Source of the DNA: Pontibacter actiniarum
GTDB lineage: Bacteria > Bacteroidota > Bacteroidia > Cytophagales > Hymenobacteraceae
DNA length: 64,000 bases
Assembly (NCBI RefSeq): GCF_003585765.1
Contig: NZ_CP021235.1
Coordinates: 2,604,001 to 2,668,000 of the forward strand
Reading direction: 5' to 3'
Made by a program: the position numbers and the translations under genes. Positions 20,136-30,266 of the stretch are shown in pieces (the first letter of the stretch is position 1; the number at the start of each line of letters is the position of its first letter). The notes beneath the pieces were generated by a model, which made no database searches, had not been told where the DNA came from, and saw nothing but the letters and a program-made list of their open reading frames with translations.

Positions 20136-23100
20136 TTAGAATGAGAGCGTTAGATTTGTTCCGAAAGTGCGGGTAGAAGGCAGCTGGGCTGTCTCAAAGC
20201 CTGGCTCAATGCGGCCGTCGTTTAACGTGGCCACCTCCGGGTCAAACGAAGGGAAGTCTGTGAACAGGAGCAGGTTTCTGCCGTACACGCTCACCGTGGC
20301 ATTCTGCAGGATGTTTGCTCTGAACCATCGCTTCGGCAACGCGAACTGCAAGCGTGCTTCCCGTAGCTTGATAAAGGACGTGTCAAAGGTGTTCATCTCC
20401 ACGTTATCGCGCTGGTAAAGGGCGTTGTAGTAGAAGCTGATGTCTTTGGTCCGAACATCGTTAGGGCGGTAGCTTCCGTCAGCGTTTACCTGCACTCCCT
20501 CTCCGATCAGCCCGTCATAGCGGCCCGGTATCGTCTTCTTCAGCTTACCGCTGTAGGCGAGCATGGAGTGGGTAAGAGAGTATACTTTGCCGCCAAGCTG
20601 CCCGTCGAACAGGAAGCTGAAGCTCAGGTTTTTGTAGGTAAACTGGTTACCCCAGCTGGCTTTCCAGTCCGGAATGGAGGAACCCTGGTACTTCAGTTCG
20701 TTATCCAGAACAGGGTAGCCTGATTCATCATAGATCACCTGCCCGTCCGGCGTTCTGGCCAGACCCGCGCCATAAATGTCTCCGATGGTACCACCCACCG
20801 TGGCCTGCACATAGCCTCTTGGGCCCTGCGAAAGGATGATTGTCTCCACGCCCTCTGCCAGTTCCACCACCTCGTTCTTGTTCTTAGACCAGGTTGCGTA
20901 CGTGTTCCATTTGAAGGCCGCATTGTCAACCGGGATGGCGTTAAACCCAATCTCCCATCCTGAGTTGTTGATCAGGCCGGCATTGAACATTCTGCTGTAG
21001 TAGCCGCTGGCAGGGTCCGTAGGCACGGCAATGATCTGGTTTTTGGTGTCGGAGTTGTAGTAGGTAACATCCAGCCCGATTCGGTTGCTGAAGAAGCGAA
21101 CGTCCAGGCCAACCTCGCGGCTTGTAATCATCTCCGGCTTCAGGTCGAGGTTCGGCAGCACGGTCGGGTTGGTATAGCTACCCCCGATTTCGTTTGCTGA
21201 GTAGTAGCGCTGTGTCTGGAACGGATCTGTGTCGTTACCCACCTGAGCAATAGAGGCCCTCAGCTTTGCAAAGGACAGCGAGTTGAGCAGGCCGATGGAA
21301 GAGAAGTCGAACAACTCTGACAGCACAAAGCTGGTGTTAACAGAAGGATAGAAATAGGAGTTGTTACCGGAAGGCAGCGTGCTGGACCAGTCATTTCTGC
21401 CAGTTACGTCCACAAATATTTTGGAACCGTAGCTGAACTGCGCCAGCCCGTACAAGCTGTTCAGCTCTTTCTCATACCTTTTGTTGCTGATGTAAGGCCT
21501 GTCCTGGGAGTTAGCCAGCTTGTAAATGCCGGGGAAGTTCAGGCGCTCGGCAATGGCGGTGTTGTTCTTCCACTTCCGAGACATGTTGTTGCCACCCACG
21601 GTTAAAGAGAGGCCGATCTTATCGCCCAGCTTCTCGTCATACTTCAGCATGAAGTCGTTGTTGATCTCGGTAGTACCGGTCACCTGCTCTTTGTACCAGC
21701 CGTTAGGAGAGGCCACACTGCTTACCGCACGGCGTGAGGTTCTCAGTTCGTCGTCCATGTCCAGGCCGGAGCGTAGCATCAGGCTCAGCTTGTCGTTAAA
21801 GCTGTAGGTAACCGACAGGTTACCGAAGATACGCTTCTTGTCTACCGTGTTCAGGTTTTCATACAGGCTGAAGAAAGGGTTGTCGAGGTTGCCGTTCAGT
21901 TGGTTGTTCTGCACCAGGCCTTCCTCTCCCGGCTCCCAATAGTTGCGGTACCAGTCAACCGGAATGTTCGGGTGCGTCCAGATCATGGCGTACATAAACG
22001 ACCTGCTGCTGTAGCCTGCCAGCGGCAGGTTATCGCTGTTCTTGTTATAGTAGTTGATCTTGGTGTTGATCTGGAACTTGTTCAGGTCGTGCGAAGACGA
22101 CAGGGCAACACTGTTTCTGTTAAAACCTGTGTTAGGAATGATGTACTTGTTGCGAAGATCCGTGAACGACAGGCTGTAGCTGTTCTTCTCGTCGCCGCCT
22201 CTCAGGGATACCGAGTTCGTGAAGGTGGTACCGGTTCTGAAGAAGTCTTTGATGTAGTTCTCGTCTCCTACCCACGGCGTTCTCTCAGCGCCCACCTGGT
22301 TTGTAACAGGATCGTACTGGTAGTACAGCTGGCCATCAAACTTCGGCCCCCAGGTGTGCGTGCTGATGTTACTGGCGCCATCCTCTGTTTTTCCGTAGGA
22401 ATAGTAATAGTGCTTTGCCTCAGAGCGCTGCCCCTGGCCGTACTCAGACTGGTAGTCTGGCCAGCGCAGCACGTCGTCAATCGCCGCGCTCGAAGACACG
22501 GTGATGCCCAGGCCCTTCTTTTTCTGACCCGACTTGGTTGTAATGACAATGGCACCGGCACCGGCCCTGGAACCGTAAAGAGCGGTTGCAGAGGCTCCCC
22601 GAAGCACCGAAACACTCTCAATGTCCTCCGGGTTAATGTCGCTCGCCCCGTTTCCGTAGTCTACAGAGGACTCGTCGCTCATATACCCCTGCCCGCTGTT
22701 GCCTTGCGCGCCGCCGTTAATTGGCACCCCGTCTACCACAATCAGCGCCTCGCCCTTGCTCATGTCCAGCGAGTTCTGGCCACGCAGCACAAGTCTGACA
22801 GAACCGCCCGGGCCAGCCCCGGCGGAGGTCATGTTTAAGCCGGGCACTTTACCGGCCAAGCCGTTCATCCAGTTGGTAGGGGCTGTTTTACTGATCTCAT
22901 CCCCACTCACCTTTGTTAACGCATAGCCAAGCGACTTCTCCTCCCGCTTAATACCCAGCGCCGTTACCACTACCTCCGACAGCTGCTGGTTATCGGTCTC
23001 CAGCTGAACGGACAGGTTCGCCTCCGGCTGGTTAACGGTTACACTAGTCGGTCTGTAGCCGATGTAGGTAAAGGAAAGCTTGGCCCCTTTTTCCACGTCC

Positions 23101-23366
23101 AGCTTGAAATGGCCCTCCAGGTTAGTTACGCCCACAGGCTTTCCGTTTGCGGCAATGGACACACCGGGCAGCGGGCTACCGTCTTCACTATCCACCACAC
23201 GGCCTTCAACGGCTATTTTCTCGGCCTGCACCGCCTGCTCCAGTACAAAGGCCTCCTCCGGGCCAGCCATCAGCGACGGGCCGGTAAGACAGAGGCACAG
23301 GGAGAGCAGCGCTGCTCTGCTAAGGGGGTGCCTGCCCTTTAGGGAAAGAGGTAAATGTTTTTTCAT
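20136..23366 (-). CDS. SusC/RagA family TonB-linked outer-membrane transporter
   Basis: A 1076-residue TonB-dependent transporter. A signal peptide is followed by a carboxypeptidase-like beta-sandwich (about 54-130), a plug (about 140-280, with LRGASATALYGSRAGAGAIVI-type motif), and the 22-strand barrel ending in the terminal Phe (TLSF). It imports substrates too large for porins, with SusD as lid. The upstream neighbour is glpT (22 bases), so uptake across both membranes is encoded together. The substrate is inferred to be a glycerophosphodiester or a related phospholipid fragment. Confidence 0.95.
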   Translation of the reverse strand: MKKHLPLSLKGRHPLSRAALLSLCLCLTGPSLMAGPEEAFVLEQAVQAEKIAVEGRVVDSEDGSPLPGVSIAANGKPVGVTNLEGHFKLDVEKGAKLSFTYIGYRPTSVTVNQPEANLSVQLETDNQQLSEVVVTALGIKREEKSLGYALTKVSGDEISKTAPTNWMNGLAGKVPGLNMTSAGAGPGGSVRLVLRGQNSLDMSKGEALIVVDGVPINGGAQGNSGQGYMSDESSVDYGNGASDINPEDIESVSVLRGASATALYGSRAGAGAIVITTKSGQKKKGLGITVSSSAAIDDVLRWPDYQSEYGQGQRSEAKHYYYSYGKTEDGASNISTHTWGPKFDGQLYYQYDPVTNQVGAERTPWVGDENYIKDFFRTGTTFTNSVSLRGGDEKNSYSLSFTDLRNKYIIPNTGFNRNSVALSSSHDLNKFQINTKINYYNKNSDNLPLAGYSSRSFMYAMIWTHPNIPVDWYRNYWEPGEEGLVQNNQLNGNLDNPFFSLYENLNTVDKKRIFGNLSVTYSFNDKLSLMLRSGLDMDDELRTSRRAVSSVASPNGWYKEQVTGTTEINNDFMLKYDEKLGDKIGLSLTVGGNNMSRKWKNNTAIAERLNFPGIYKLANSQDRPYISNKRYEKELNSLYGLAQFSYGSKIFVDVTGRNDWSSTLPSGNNSYFYPSVNTSFVLSELFDFSSIGLLNSLSFAKLRASIAQVGNDTDPFQTQRYYSANEIGGSYTNPTVLPNLDLKPEMITSREVGLDVRFFSNRIGLDVTYYNSDTKNQIIAVPTDPASGYYSRMFNAGLINNSGWEIGFNAIPVDNAAFKWNTYATWSKNKNEVVELAEGVETIILSQGPRGYVQATVGGTIGDIYGAGLARTPDGQVIYDESGYPVLDNELKYQGSSIPDWKASWGNQFTYKNLSFSFLFDGQLGGKVYSLTHSMLAYSGKLKKTIPGRYDGLIGEGVQVNADGSYRPNDVRTKDISFYYNALYQRDNVEMNTFDTSFIKLREARLQFALPKRWFRANILQNATVSVYGRNLLLFTDFPSFDPEVATLNDGRIEPGFETAQLPSTRTFGTNLTLSF

Positions 23367-23388
23367 ACGGCTAGATTTAGAGCTTTAA

Positions 23389-24732
23389 TTAGTTGGTTTT
23401 ATTTAGGTTGGTTTGTGTCACTTCTTTGTTCCAGGTAAGGGCCGTAAAGAAGATGGCAAGTATACAGGCAGCCACCAGCACGATGAAACCACCGTCCCAG
23501 CCCCACGCATCAACTACAAAGCCCATGGCGATATTGGCAAAGAGGGCTCCCCCCATGTAGCCGAACAGGCCTGTAAGACCTGCGGCTGTTCCGGCTGCCT
23601 TTTTTGGCACAAGGTCAAGCGCTTGCACCCCTATCAGCATCACAGGCCCGTAAATCAGGAACCCTATGGCAATCAGCGCGGCGTTATCCACCCAGATGTT
23701 TCCGGCAGGGTTCTTCCAGTAAACCAGTACCGCAAGAAGCACAAGCACCATGTAGATAATTGTGGCAGGGGCACGTCGGCCGCCAAACACTTTATCGCTG
23801 ATCCATCCGCAGAGCAGCGTGCCGGGTATGCCCGCGTACTCATAGGCAAAGTAGGCCCAGCCCGTCTCCTTCACCGAGAAGCCCTTCGCCTCCTCCAGGT
23901 AAGTGGGAGCCCAGTCCAGGATGCCGTAGCGAACCAGGTAAACAAAAGCGTTGGCAAAAGCGATGTACCACAGCACGCGGCTCGTAAGCACGTAGTCGAA
24001 CAGGATTTGCCTGGCCGACAGCTCTTTTTCGTGATCCGTGGTGTAGTTCTTCGGATAGTCGTTTTTATACTCCTCTATGGTCGGCAACCCGCACGACTGC
24101 GGTGTGTCCCGGACCAGCATATAGGCAATCATGGCAGAAAGCAGCGCGATAATGCCGGGAAAGTACAGCTTGCTTTCCCAGGTACCGAACAGGGCCACAG
24201 CCGCAATGGCCAGCGGGCCAACAAGGCCGCCCCCCACGTTGTGGGCGATGTTCCAGACAGACATCTTCGTTCCCCGTTCCTTGGTTGAGAACCAGTGCAC
24301 CATTACCCTGCCACAAGGCGGCCAGCCCATCCCCTGGAACCAGCCGTTCAGGAACAGTAGCGTAAACATGATGGCGATAGAGCTGGTGGCAACCGGCACA
24401 ACGCCCATAACGATCATGGTAAGCGCCGACAGCACAAGCCCCACACTCAGAAACACCCTTGCGTTGCTCCTGTCGGACAAGTTGCCCATCAGAAACTTGC
24501 TCAGTCCATAGGCGACAGACACCCCTGAAAGTGCAATACCCAGGTCAGCCTTAGAGTAGCCTTGCTCAATCAGGTCCGGCATTACGAGCGAGAAGTTCTT
24601 GCGCACTAGGTAATAGCCGGCATAACCGATGAAAATGCCCAAAAATACCTGGAAGCGCAGGCGCTTATACTCAGGGTCAATCCGCTCTAGCGGGAGCCGG
24701 TCGGCATGGCGTGCAGGTGAAATAATGTTCAT
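23389..24732 (-). CDS. glpT: Glycerol-3-phosphate transporter (MFS, GlpT family)
   Basis: A 447-residue major-facilitator protein of the organophosphate:phosphate antiporter family, exchanging glycerol-3-phosphate for phosphate across the inner membrane. About 12 membrane segments. Family features are [26 protein letters not shown] near 40-65 with the substrate-binding Arg, and the loop [20 protein letters not shown] around 131-150 with the second Arg. It is the first gene of the seven-gene minus-strand operon. A 20-base palindromic operator candidate lies 58 bases upstream. Confidence 0.93.
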   Translation of the reverse strand: MNIISPARHADRLPLERIDPEYKRLRFQVFLGIFIGYAGYYLVRKNFSLVMPDLIEQGYSKADLGIALSGVSVAYGLSKFLMGNLSDRSNARVFLSVGLVLSALTMIVMGVVPVATSSIAIMFTLLFLNGWFQGMGWPPCGRVMVHWFSTKERGTKMSVWNIAHNVGGGLVGPLAIAAVALFGTWESKLYFPGIIALLSAMIAYMLVRDTPQSCGLPTIEEYKNDYPKNYTTDHEKELSARQILFDYVLTSRVLWYIAFANAFVYLVRYGILDWAPTYLEEAKGFSVKETGWAYFAYEYAGIPGTLLCGWISDKVFGGRRAPATIIYMVLVLLAVLVYWKNPAGNIWVDNAALIAIGFLIYGPVMLIGVQALDLVPKKAAGTAAGLTGLFGYMGGALFANIAMGFVVDAWGWDGGFIVLVAACILAIFFTALTWNKEVTQTNLNKTN

Positions 24733-24789
24733 AAGCGGCTGTACAGATAATAAGTGGTAAAAAAGTCGATCGTTCTTTTCTTCTATTTT

Positions 24790-24809
24790 GAAAGTGATGA
24801 ATCACTTTC
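24790..24809. promoter_or_regulatory. Palindromic operator candidate upstream of glpT operon
   Basis: GAAAGTGATGAATCACTTTC is a near-perfect palindrome (9-bp arms, 2-base centre). It matches 18 of 20 bases with the site at 57002-57021 in front of susC2/deoR2. GAAAG/CTTTC half-sites are known for several DeoR-family regulators. It is the best candidate for the binding site of one or both DeoR proteins. Confidence 0.75.
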
Positions 24810-24926
24810 CTTGTAAAACACATGTTGGCCTGCGTGCGCACCTCAGCACGCGTACTGGCTATGTTAGCACCCCTGACCTTCTGCCGGGCAGCAGGCGCTC
24901 AGGAGCGCGTCACGCTCCTGTAAAAA

Positions 24927-25658
24927 TCATACATTCAGGGCCAGGTAGAGCAAAGCGGCAACGCCTGCCCCCATCAGCGGCCCCGCCACCGGCACCCAGG
25001 CATAGCCCCAGTCACTGTGGCACTTGTTTTTGATCGGCATCAGCGCATGGATCACCCTGGGGCCAAGGTCCCGGGCAGGGTTAATGGCATAACCGGTGGT
25101 ACCTCCAAGCGACAAACCAATCGCCCAAACCAGAAAAGCCACCGGTATAGCCCCCAAAGACCCCATACCGATAGGTGTCTTCTGCTCTCCCAGCTCCGGG
25201 TTTGTAAAGTAAAAGATGACGAAGATGAGCACGAAGGTGCCCAGTGCTTCGCTAAATATATTGGAGAAGCGGTGCCTGATGGCAGGCCCCGTGCAAAAGA
25301 CAGCCAACTGGCTGAAAGCATCTTCTGTAGCATCGAAATGTGGGCGGTAGAGCAGCCAGACCAGGAAAGCCCCCAGCATAGCTCCTAACAACTGCGCCAA
25401 AACGTAGCCCCCCACCAGGTGCCAGCCAAACTTGCCGGCAAGTGCCAGCGCAAGCGTCACAGCTGGGTTCAGGTGGGCTCCACTGTAGGGCCCGGCAATC
25501 ACGACCCCGGTAAACACAGACAGCGCCCAGCCGGTAGTAATCACGATCCATCCGCTGTTGTTTCCTTTTGTGCCTTTCAGGACCACATTGGCGACAACAC
25601 CGTTGCCTAGCAAAATCAAAAGCATGGTGCCTATAAGCTCCGCTGTAAATGCTGTCAT
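24927..25658 (-). CDS. glpF: Glycerol uptake facilitator (aquaglyceroporin)
   Basis: A 243-residue MIP-family channel for passive glycerol entry. The two pore motifs are present: NPAVTL (first half) and NPARDLGPR (second half). The Asp after NPAR marks glycerol facilitators rather than strict aquaporins. Six membrane segments. It is the last gene of the glpD-glpK-glpF operon, 30 bases after glpK, and pairs with the kinase to trap glycerol. Confidence 0.96.
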   Translation of the reverse strand: MTAFTAELIGTMLLILLGNGVVANVVLKGTKGNNSGWIVITTGWALSVFTGVVIAGPYSGAHLNPAVTLALALAGKFGWHLVGGYVLAQLLGAMLGAFLVWLLYRPHFDATEDAFSQLAVFCTGPAIRHRFSNIFSEALGTFVLIFVIFYFTNPELGEQKTPIGMGSLGAIPVAFLVWAIGLSLGGTTGYAINPARDLGPRVIHALMPIKNKCHSDWGYAWVPVAGPLMGAGVAALLYLALNV

Positions 25659-25688
25659 TTTCGTTGCTGTTGCTTTGGTTCTTGAAGA

Positions 25689-27173
25689 TTACACCCAGGC
25701 CTTTGCTGCTTTCACTGCCCGCTCCCAACCGTTTAACAGGCTCTCGACTGGCAGGCTGCCGTCCGGTTCGTAACACCTGCTCACACTCCACTGCTGCTGA
25801 ATGTCCTCGACACTGGTCCAGAAGCCGGTGGCCAGCCCCGCCAGGTAAGCCGCCCCGATAGCCGTTACCTCTGTTACCTCTGGCTTCACCACACGGGCAG
25901 CCAGGATATCGGCCTGAAACTGCATGAGCAGGTCGTTTGCCGTTGCGCCGCCATCTACCCGCAGTTCTTTGATGGTAATGCCTGCGTCGGCCTCCATGGC
26001 TTTCAGCACTTCATAGGTCTGGTAGGCAATGCTTTCCAGCGCAGCCCTGGCAATGTGGGCCGCAGTCGTTCCGCGGGTCATCCCGACCATGGTGCCACGT
26101 GCATGCTGGTCCCAGTGCGGGGCGCCCAGGCCTACAAAGGCAGGCACTAAGTACACGCCGTCGCTGCCGGTGGCCTTTTTCGCCAGCTGCTCCACCTCCT
26201 CAGAGGAGGAAATAACACCAAGGCCATCACGCAGCCACTGCACGACCGCACCCGCGATAAAGATGCTTCCCTCTAAGGCATAATGCACCTGGTCTCCGAT
26301 TTTCCAGGCAACGGTGGTTACCAGCCTGTGGCTGGAAATGATAGGGGTCTCCCCTATGTTCATCAGCATAAAGCACCCCGTGCCGTATGTATTTTTAACC
26401 ATGCCCGGCTTAGTGCACATTTGCCCGAAAAGCGCGGCTTGCTGGTCTCCGGCAATACCGGCAATAGGAATCTGAGTGGAGAAAAGGGAGCCCGATGTAT
26501 GGCCGACCACCTCACTGGAAGCCTTTACCTCGGGTAGCATGCTGGCGGGGATGTTAAAGAGCTGCAGAAGCTCGCTGTCCCATGTTAGGGAGTGAATGTT
26601 GTAAAGCAGGGTGCGGGAGGCGTTGGTCACGTCGGTTACGTGCTTTTTACCGTCCGTCATCTTCCAGATGAGCCAGGTATCCACCGTACCGAAAAGTAAC
26701 TGGCCGGCTTCGGCCCTTGCTCGGGCGCCTGGTACGTTATCGAGTATCCAGCTGATTTTAGTGGCAGAGAAATAGGCGTCGATCACCAAGCCTGTCTTCT
26801 CCCTGATAACGCCCTCGTAGCCGTCCGCCTTCAGTTGGTCGCAGTGCCCGGAGGTTCTGCGGTCTTGCCAGACAATGGCGTTGTAGACCACCTCTCCCGT
26901 TCGCCGGTCCCACACCAGCGTTGTTTCGCGCTGGTTGGTAATCCCGATTGCCTGTATATCCTTTGCCTGAAGCCCCGCCTGAAGTATCGCCTCAGCCGCC
27001 ACCCCCACCTGGGTAGACCAGATTTCGTTGGGGTTGTGCTCTACCCAACCCGGCTGGGGGTAGTGCTGCGAAAACTCTTTCTGGGCAACTGAAACAGGGC
27101 TCCCTCCCTTGTCAAATATGATAGCGCGGGAGCTAGTAGTACCCTGGTCAAAGGCGAGTATATACTTCTGCAT
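25689..27173 (-). CDS. glpK: Glycerol kinase
   Basis: FGGY-family kinase converting glycerol to sn-glycerol-3-phosphate. 494 residues, the standard length. The ATP-binding motif DQGTTSSR is at 9-16 and the phosphate-binding segment [10 protein letters not shown] is in the middle. The second nucleotide motif, [20 protein letters not shown], lies in the C-terminal domain. It sits 15 bases after glpD and before glpF, giving a full glycerol dissimilation operon. Confidence 0.97.
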   Translation of the reverse strand: MQKYILAFDQGTTSSRAIIFDKGGSPVSVAQKEFSQHYPQPGWVEHNPNEIWSTQVGVAAEAILQAGLQAKDIQAIGITNQRETTLVWDRRTGEVVYNAIVWQDRRTSGHCDQLKADGYEGVIREKTGLVIDAYFSATKISWILDNVPGARARAEAGQLLFGTVDTWLIWKMTDGKKHVTDVTNASRTLLYNIHSLTWDSELLQLFNIPASMLPEVKASSEVVGHTSGSLFSTQIPIAGIAGDQQAALFGQMCTKPGMVKNTYGTGCFMLMNIGETPIISSHRLVTTVAWKIGDQVHYALEGSIFIAGAVVQWLRDGLGVISSSEEVEQLAKKATGSDGVYLVPAFVGLGAPHWDQHARGTMVGMTRGTTAAHIARAALESIAYQTYEVLKAMEADAGITIKELRVDGGATANDLLMQFQADILAARVVKPEVTEVTAIGAAYLAGLATGFWTSVEDIQQQWSVSRCYEPDGSLPVESLLNGWERAVKAAKAWV

Positions 27174-27188
27174 AGATGCTATGTTAAA

Positions 27189-28832
27189 TTAAATCTGATC
27201 AACCGCTGCAGGTGTTGCTTTACTGTAGGGCTCTAACAGGTACTGCCCCGCAAGCTGGGTAAAGACGCGCACCTGGTCCTGTTGCCATGCTGCATCATGC
27301 CCCAGCTCCGTTGCCATGAGCTCAGCCACCTGCGGCGCCATGTCAATGGCCGCCTTCGCATCTAGAAACAGGACCCGCAGCCTCCGGGCCAGCACATCCT
27401 CCACTGTTCTGGCCATCTCATGGCGCGCTGCCCAAACCACCTCCGCCTGTATGTGCGAAAACTTTTTGTGCAAGGGCCTGCCCAGGCCCGGCTGCTGCTG
27501 CACGAGCTCTTCCACTCCCCTGGCGTCTGCGCCATAGATGCTAAGGGGTTTCAATATATTACTTTTTTCATTTATAGCCCCATGTATTTGTAAGCCTTCG
27601 GTATTGCATGGTCTGAAAGGCAAGCCTGCGAGGGCAATGGCCTTATCTACAGTATCCTCTGCCATTTTGCGGTAAGTGGTCCATTTACCGCCTGTTATGG
27701 TAATTAAGCCGGATGCGGCCACGATAAGTTTATGGCTTCTGGAAATCTCTTTCGTACTGCCAGAATTTTTTGTTGGGGCCGCTAAGGGGCGCAGCCCGGC
27801 AAACACGCTTAACACATCCTGCCGTGTCGGTTTTTGCTCCAGGTACTGCCCGGCCGTCTGCAGGATAAAGTCAATTTCCTGCTCCAGCGCCCTTGGCTCC
27901 AGGCTATGCTCATCCAGTGGTGTATCTGTTGTTCCTAACAGCACGTGCCCATGCCATGGCACAGCGAACAACACGCGTCCGTCCGGAGTCTTTGGAAGCA
28001 TCAGCGCATTATCCCCCTTCAGAAAGGAGCGGTCTATGACCACGTGCACTCCCTGGCTCGGCCTTACCAGCGGCTGCTGCTTAGGGGCATCCATCTGCAA
28101 CACTTCGTTCACAAACACACCGGTTGCGTTTACCACCACCTTTGCCTTCAGCTCATAAGCCTCTCCGCTTTCCACATCGTGCACCTGAACGCCGGCCACT
28201 TTCCCGCTTCCGTCCTTCAGCAGGCCATCGACTTTCATATAGTTAAGCGCCACTCCACCCTGCTCCACACAGGTCTGCGCCAGGTTTACAGCCAGCCTGG
28301 CGTCGTCAAACTGCCCGTCATAATACATAATTCCCCCGGCAAGGCCTTCTTTTCTCACGTTTGGCAAGAGCCGCGTAACGGCCGCTTTGCTCAGGAAAGA
28401 GGTTTTCTCCAAGCGGTAGCGCCCCGCCATCCAATCATACACGTTGAGCCCTATGCCGTAGAACATCTTGTTCCACCAACTGTAGCTAGGAATAACGAAG
28501 GGCTGCCTGTGCACCAGGTGCGGTGCGTTCTGAATCAGCAGCCCCCTTTCGCGCAAGGCTTCGAAAACCAGGCTTACATCACCCTGTGCCAGGTAGCGCA
28601 CACCGCCATGCACCAGCTTTGTACTCCTGCTGGAGGTTCCTTTTGCAAAGTCAGACTGCTCCAGGAGCAGCGTCCGAAAGCCTCTCGACGCAGCGTCGAC
28701 ACCTACTCCCAATCCGGTAGCCCCCCCTCCTATTACTATGACATCCCACACCTGCCCCTCCAGTGCCAACTCCTGCTTTAGCGCAGCACGGTTAAAGGCA
28801 GACGCGGTATAGTTCTTTTTATTTCCATCCAC
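27189..28832 (-). CDS. glpD: Glycerol-3-phosphate dehydrogenase, FAD-dependent, aerobic type
   Basis: Oxidises glycerol-3-phosphate to dihydroxyacetone phosphate and passes electrons to quinone at the inner membrane. 547 residues. The FAD-binding Rossmann motif VIVIGGGATGLGVGVDAASRG is at about 32-51, followed by TSSRSTKLVHGGVRYLAQG. The C-terminal DAO_C-type helical domain contains RTVEDVLARRLRVLFLDA. It is first of the glpD-glpK-glpF operon. A likely operator, TTGTTTCG-15-CGAAACAA, lies 29 bases upstream. Confidence 0.96.
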   Translation of the reverse strand: MDGNKKNYTASAFNRAALKQELALEGQVWDVIVIGGGATGLGVGVDAASRGFRTLLLEQSDFAKGTSSRSTKLVHGGVRYLAQGDVSLVFEALRERGLLIQNAPHLVHRQPFVIPSYSWWNKMFYGIGLNVYDWMAGRYRLEKTSFLSKAAVTRLLPNVRKEGLAGGIMYYDGQFDDARLAVNLAQTCVEQGGVALNYMKVDGLLKDGSGKVAGVQVHDVESGEAYELKAKVVVNATGVFVNEVLQMDAPKQQPLVRPSQGVHVVIDRSFLKGDNALMLPKTPDGRVLFAVPWHGHVLLGTTDTPLDEHSLEPRALEQEIDFILQTAGQYLEQKPTRQDVLSVFAGLRPLAAPTKNSGSTKEISRSHKLIVAASGLITITGGKWTTYRKMAEDTVDKAIALAGLPFRPCNTEGLQIHGAINEKSNILKPLSIYGADARGVEELVQQQPGLGRPLHKKFSHIQAEVVWAARHEMARTVEDVLARRLRVLFLDAKAAIDMAPQVAELMATELGHDAAWQQDQVRVFTQLAGQYLLEPYSKATPAAVDQI

Positions 28833-29190
28833 TTGTCAGATACTTATCTTTAATTACTTATTGTTTCGATATTTAAATGTAAACGAAACAAAATAAAAAT
28901 CAAACAAAAAAGCATATTTTTTATTTAATAGGATGTTACCTCAATTCAAGCACATAGCCAACCAACAAGCATCTTCCTGAACGCACCCATGCAAAGAGAA
29001 ACAAACCGAAATATTGTTAGAAGGGTATACAATCAGCGTAAGATAAGAAAGCCAAGTTAGGAAAAGGCCCTCTAGGAGACAGTGCGGCGGGCTTTGTGAA
29101 CAAGTTACTCTTTAGCCGTGCGCTGATGGGCAATGTATATAGATCGAAGCAGGAGGCAAAGCTACTGCTTCCTGCTTTAGCCTCTCGGCC
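28833..29190. other. AT-rich upstream region of glpD, left edge of accessory stretch
   Basis: About 360 bases. The first 60 hold the glpD promoter and operator. The rest shows no supported gene. The base composition turns sharply AT-rich here. Confidence 0.5.
28861..28891. promoter_or_regulatory. GlpR-type operator candidate upstream of glpD
   Basis: Perfect 8-bp arms TTGTTTCG (28861-28868) and CGAAACAA (28884-28891) with a 15-nt spacer, 29 bases before the glpD start codon. TTCG-containing half-sites are typical of GlpR operators in other bacteria. Confidence 0.6.
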
Positions 29191-29424
29191 ATGCTTTATG
29201 ATACCACGCTTATACTTGGGGAGGGAGTTCCGGTTCGCCCGCTCTCTCCTACCCGGGTGTTGGTCCGAAACGCCAACAGCAGGGCAATCAAGTACAAAGG
29301 TGTAGGGGATATTGAGTTGAAGCAGAAGGGTGTGGGCAACGTGGAGGTAAAGGATGTTGGAGATTTAGAACAGAAAAGCCAGAGTAGTGGTGGCTCTGGC
29401 TTTAGTTGGTATGACGGTAGGTAG
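29191..29424 (+). CDS. Possible small repeat protein
   Basis: A 77-residue frame with three degenerate repeats: KGVGDIELKQ, KGVGNVEVK, DVGDLEQK. Such periodic V-x-x-[IVL]-E sequences suggest stacked beta-turns. It ends in a Ser/Gly-rich tail. No function is recognised. Doubt arises because codons near its end form the hairpin at 29375-29403, whose stem is reused in a real-looking terminator at 30178. The upstream part (29096-29190) has no frame continuing it. Confidence 0.35.
   Translation: MLYDTTLILGEGVPVRPLSPTRVLVRNANSRAIKYKGVGDIELKQKGVGNVEVKDVGDLEQKSQSSGGSGFSWYDGR
29375..29403 (-). terminator. Hairpin downstream of the 29483-29989 gene
   Basis: AAAGCCAGAG / CTCTGGCTTT, 10-bp stem with a 9-nt loop, about 80 bases after the minus-strand gene. 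The stem has the same sequence as the one at 30178-30210. Confidence 0.5.
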
Positions 29425-29482
29425 CTGTTCTGATTATTTGTAAACAATGACCTGAACAGCTATAGGTTGTGTGTGTTAAATT

Positions 29483-29989
29483 TTAGTTACAGTATTCCAT
29501 TAATCCGCTCTTAGAAATTAATAAGCGGTTAAGCCTCCCTTTCGAATAATCGTACCGTAAACTTTTCTTCGCTAAAATAAGCCTACTTCCTACAGGAGAG
29601 TTAAGAGCAATTAGATTAGCGTTTTTATGCACCATCAACAACTCAAACTTTGAATCTTTCAGTTCATAAGGCTGATATTGTATGTACTGCCCTTTCTCAA
29701 CTTTAGTATTACATGCAATATTTTCTATGTCAGTTCTGACACTTACATGACTTGGTCTAAACCCTTCAGTTTCCACTGGCAGTTTGCAAATTAAAATGTG
29801 CTTTTCAGGGTCAAAGGTACCTTCTGGCAGTCCAAAAAACTCATCTGCATCAAAAGAGTTGCTATCAACCAACACCTCAAAAGAAGCTTCATTAGATAAT
29901 ATAGCATTGGAATTATAAGCACCAAACACTCTAACTATCACCCAAACAACTGCTATTATTCCAATGGCTATGCCTAAAATTGTTTTCAT
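29483..29989 (-). CDS. Hypothetical membrane-anchored protein
   Basis: A 168-residue protein with one N-terminal membrane helix (TILGIAIGIIAVVWVIVRVF) followed by a soluble, presumably periplasmic domain. The domain has features such as FFGLPEGTFDPEKHILICKLPV and RLILAKKSLRYDYSKGRLNRLLI. No family is recognised. Low GC and no operon partner; it belongs to the accessory stretch between the two phosphodiester loci. Confidence 0.65.
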   Translation of the reverse strand: MKTILGIAIGIIAVVWVIVRVFGAYNSNAILSNEASFEVLVDSNSFDADEFFGLPEGTFDPEKHILICKLPVETEGFRPSHVSVRTDIENIACNTKVEKGQYIQYQPYELKDSKFELLMVHKNANLIALNSPVGSRLILAKKSLRYDYSKGRLNRLLISKSGLMEYCN

Positions 29990-30177
29990 TGTAGCTTGTT
30001 TATTTTTGGGTAAAGTCTGTCCATTTAAACACTCAAAATAGGGAGGCGAACTGAAATGCGCTAATGAATATACTGTATATTTTAATTAAATATTTCCACT
30101 CTAAAATAGAAAGCCCGCCAGCAGCAGAGTGTAGGGAATGCGGGGGTGGGAAGGGATGATGGAAGTGTAGAAAGCAA

Positions 30178-30210
30178 AAAAGCCAGAGCTAGTGATGGGC
30201 TCTGGCTTTT
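30178..30210 (-). terminator. Terminator of the YD-repeat-like gene
   Basis: AAAAGCCAGAG / CTCTGGCTTTT, 11-bp perfect stem with an 11-nt loop, 57 bases after the minus-strand stop codon at 30267. Flanked by A and T runs. Confidence 0.8.
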
Positions 30211-30266
30211 AACGCGAGGTGCATTTCTGACGATACTGTTCATCGTTACACACCGTGGCAGTTCTG

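Noticed and set aside
21900..22838. 312-codon plus-strand frame opposite susC1
   Set aside because: Antisense to a confident SusC gene; no motif and shadow-type composition.
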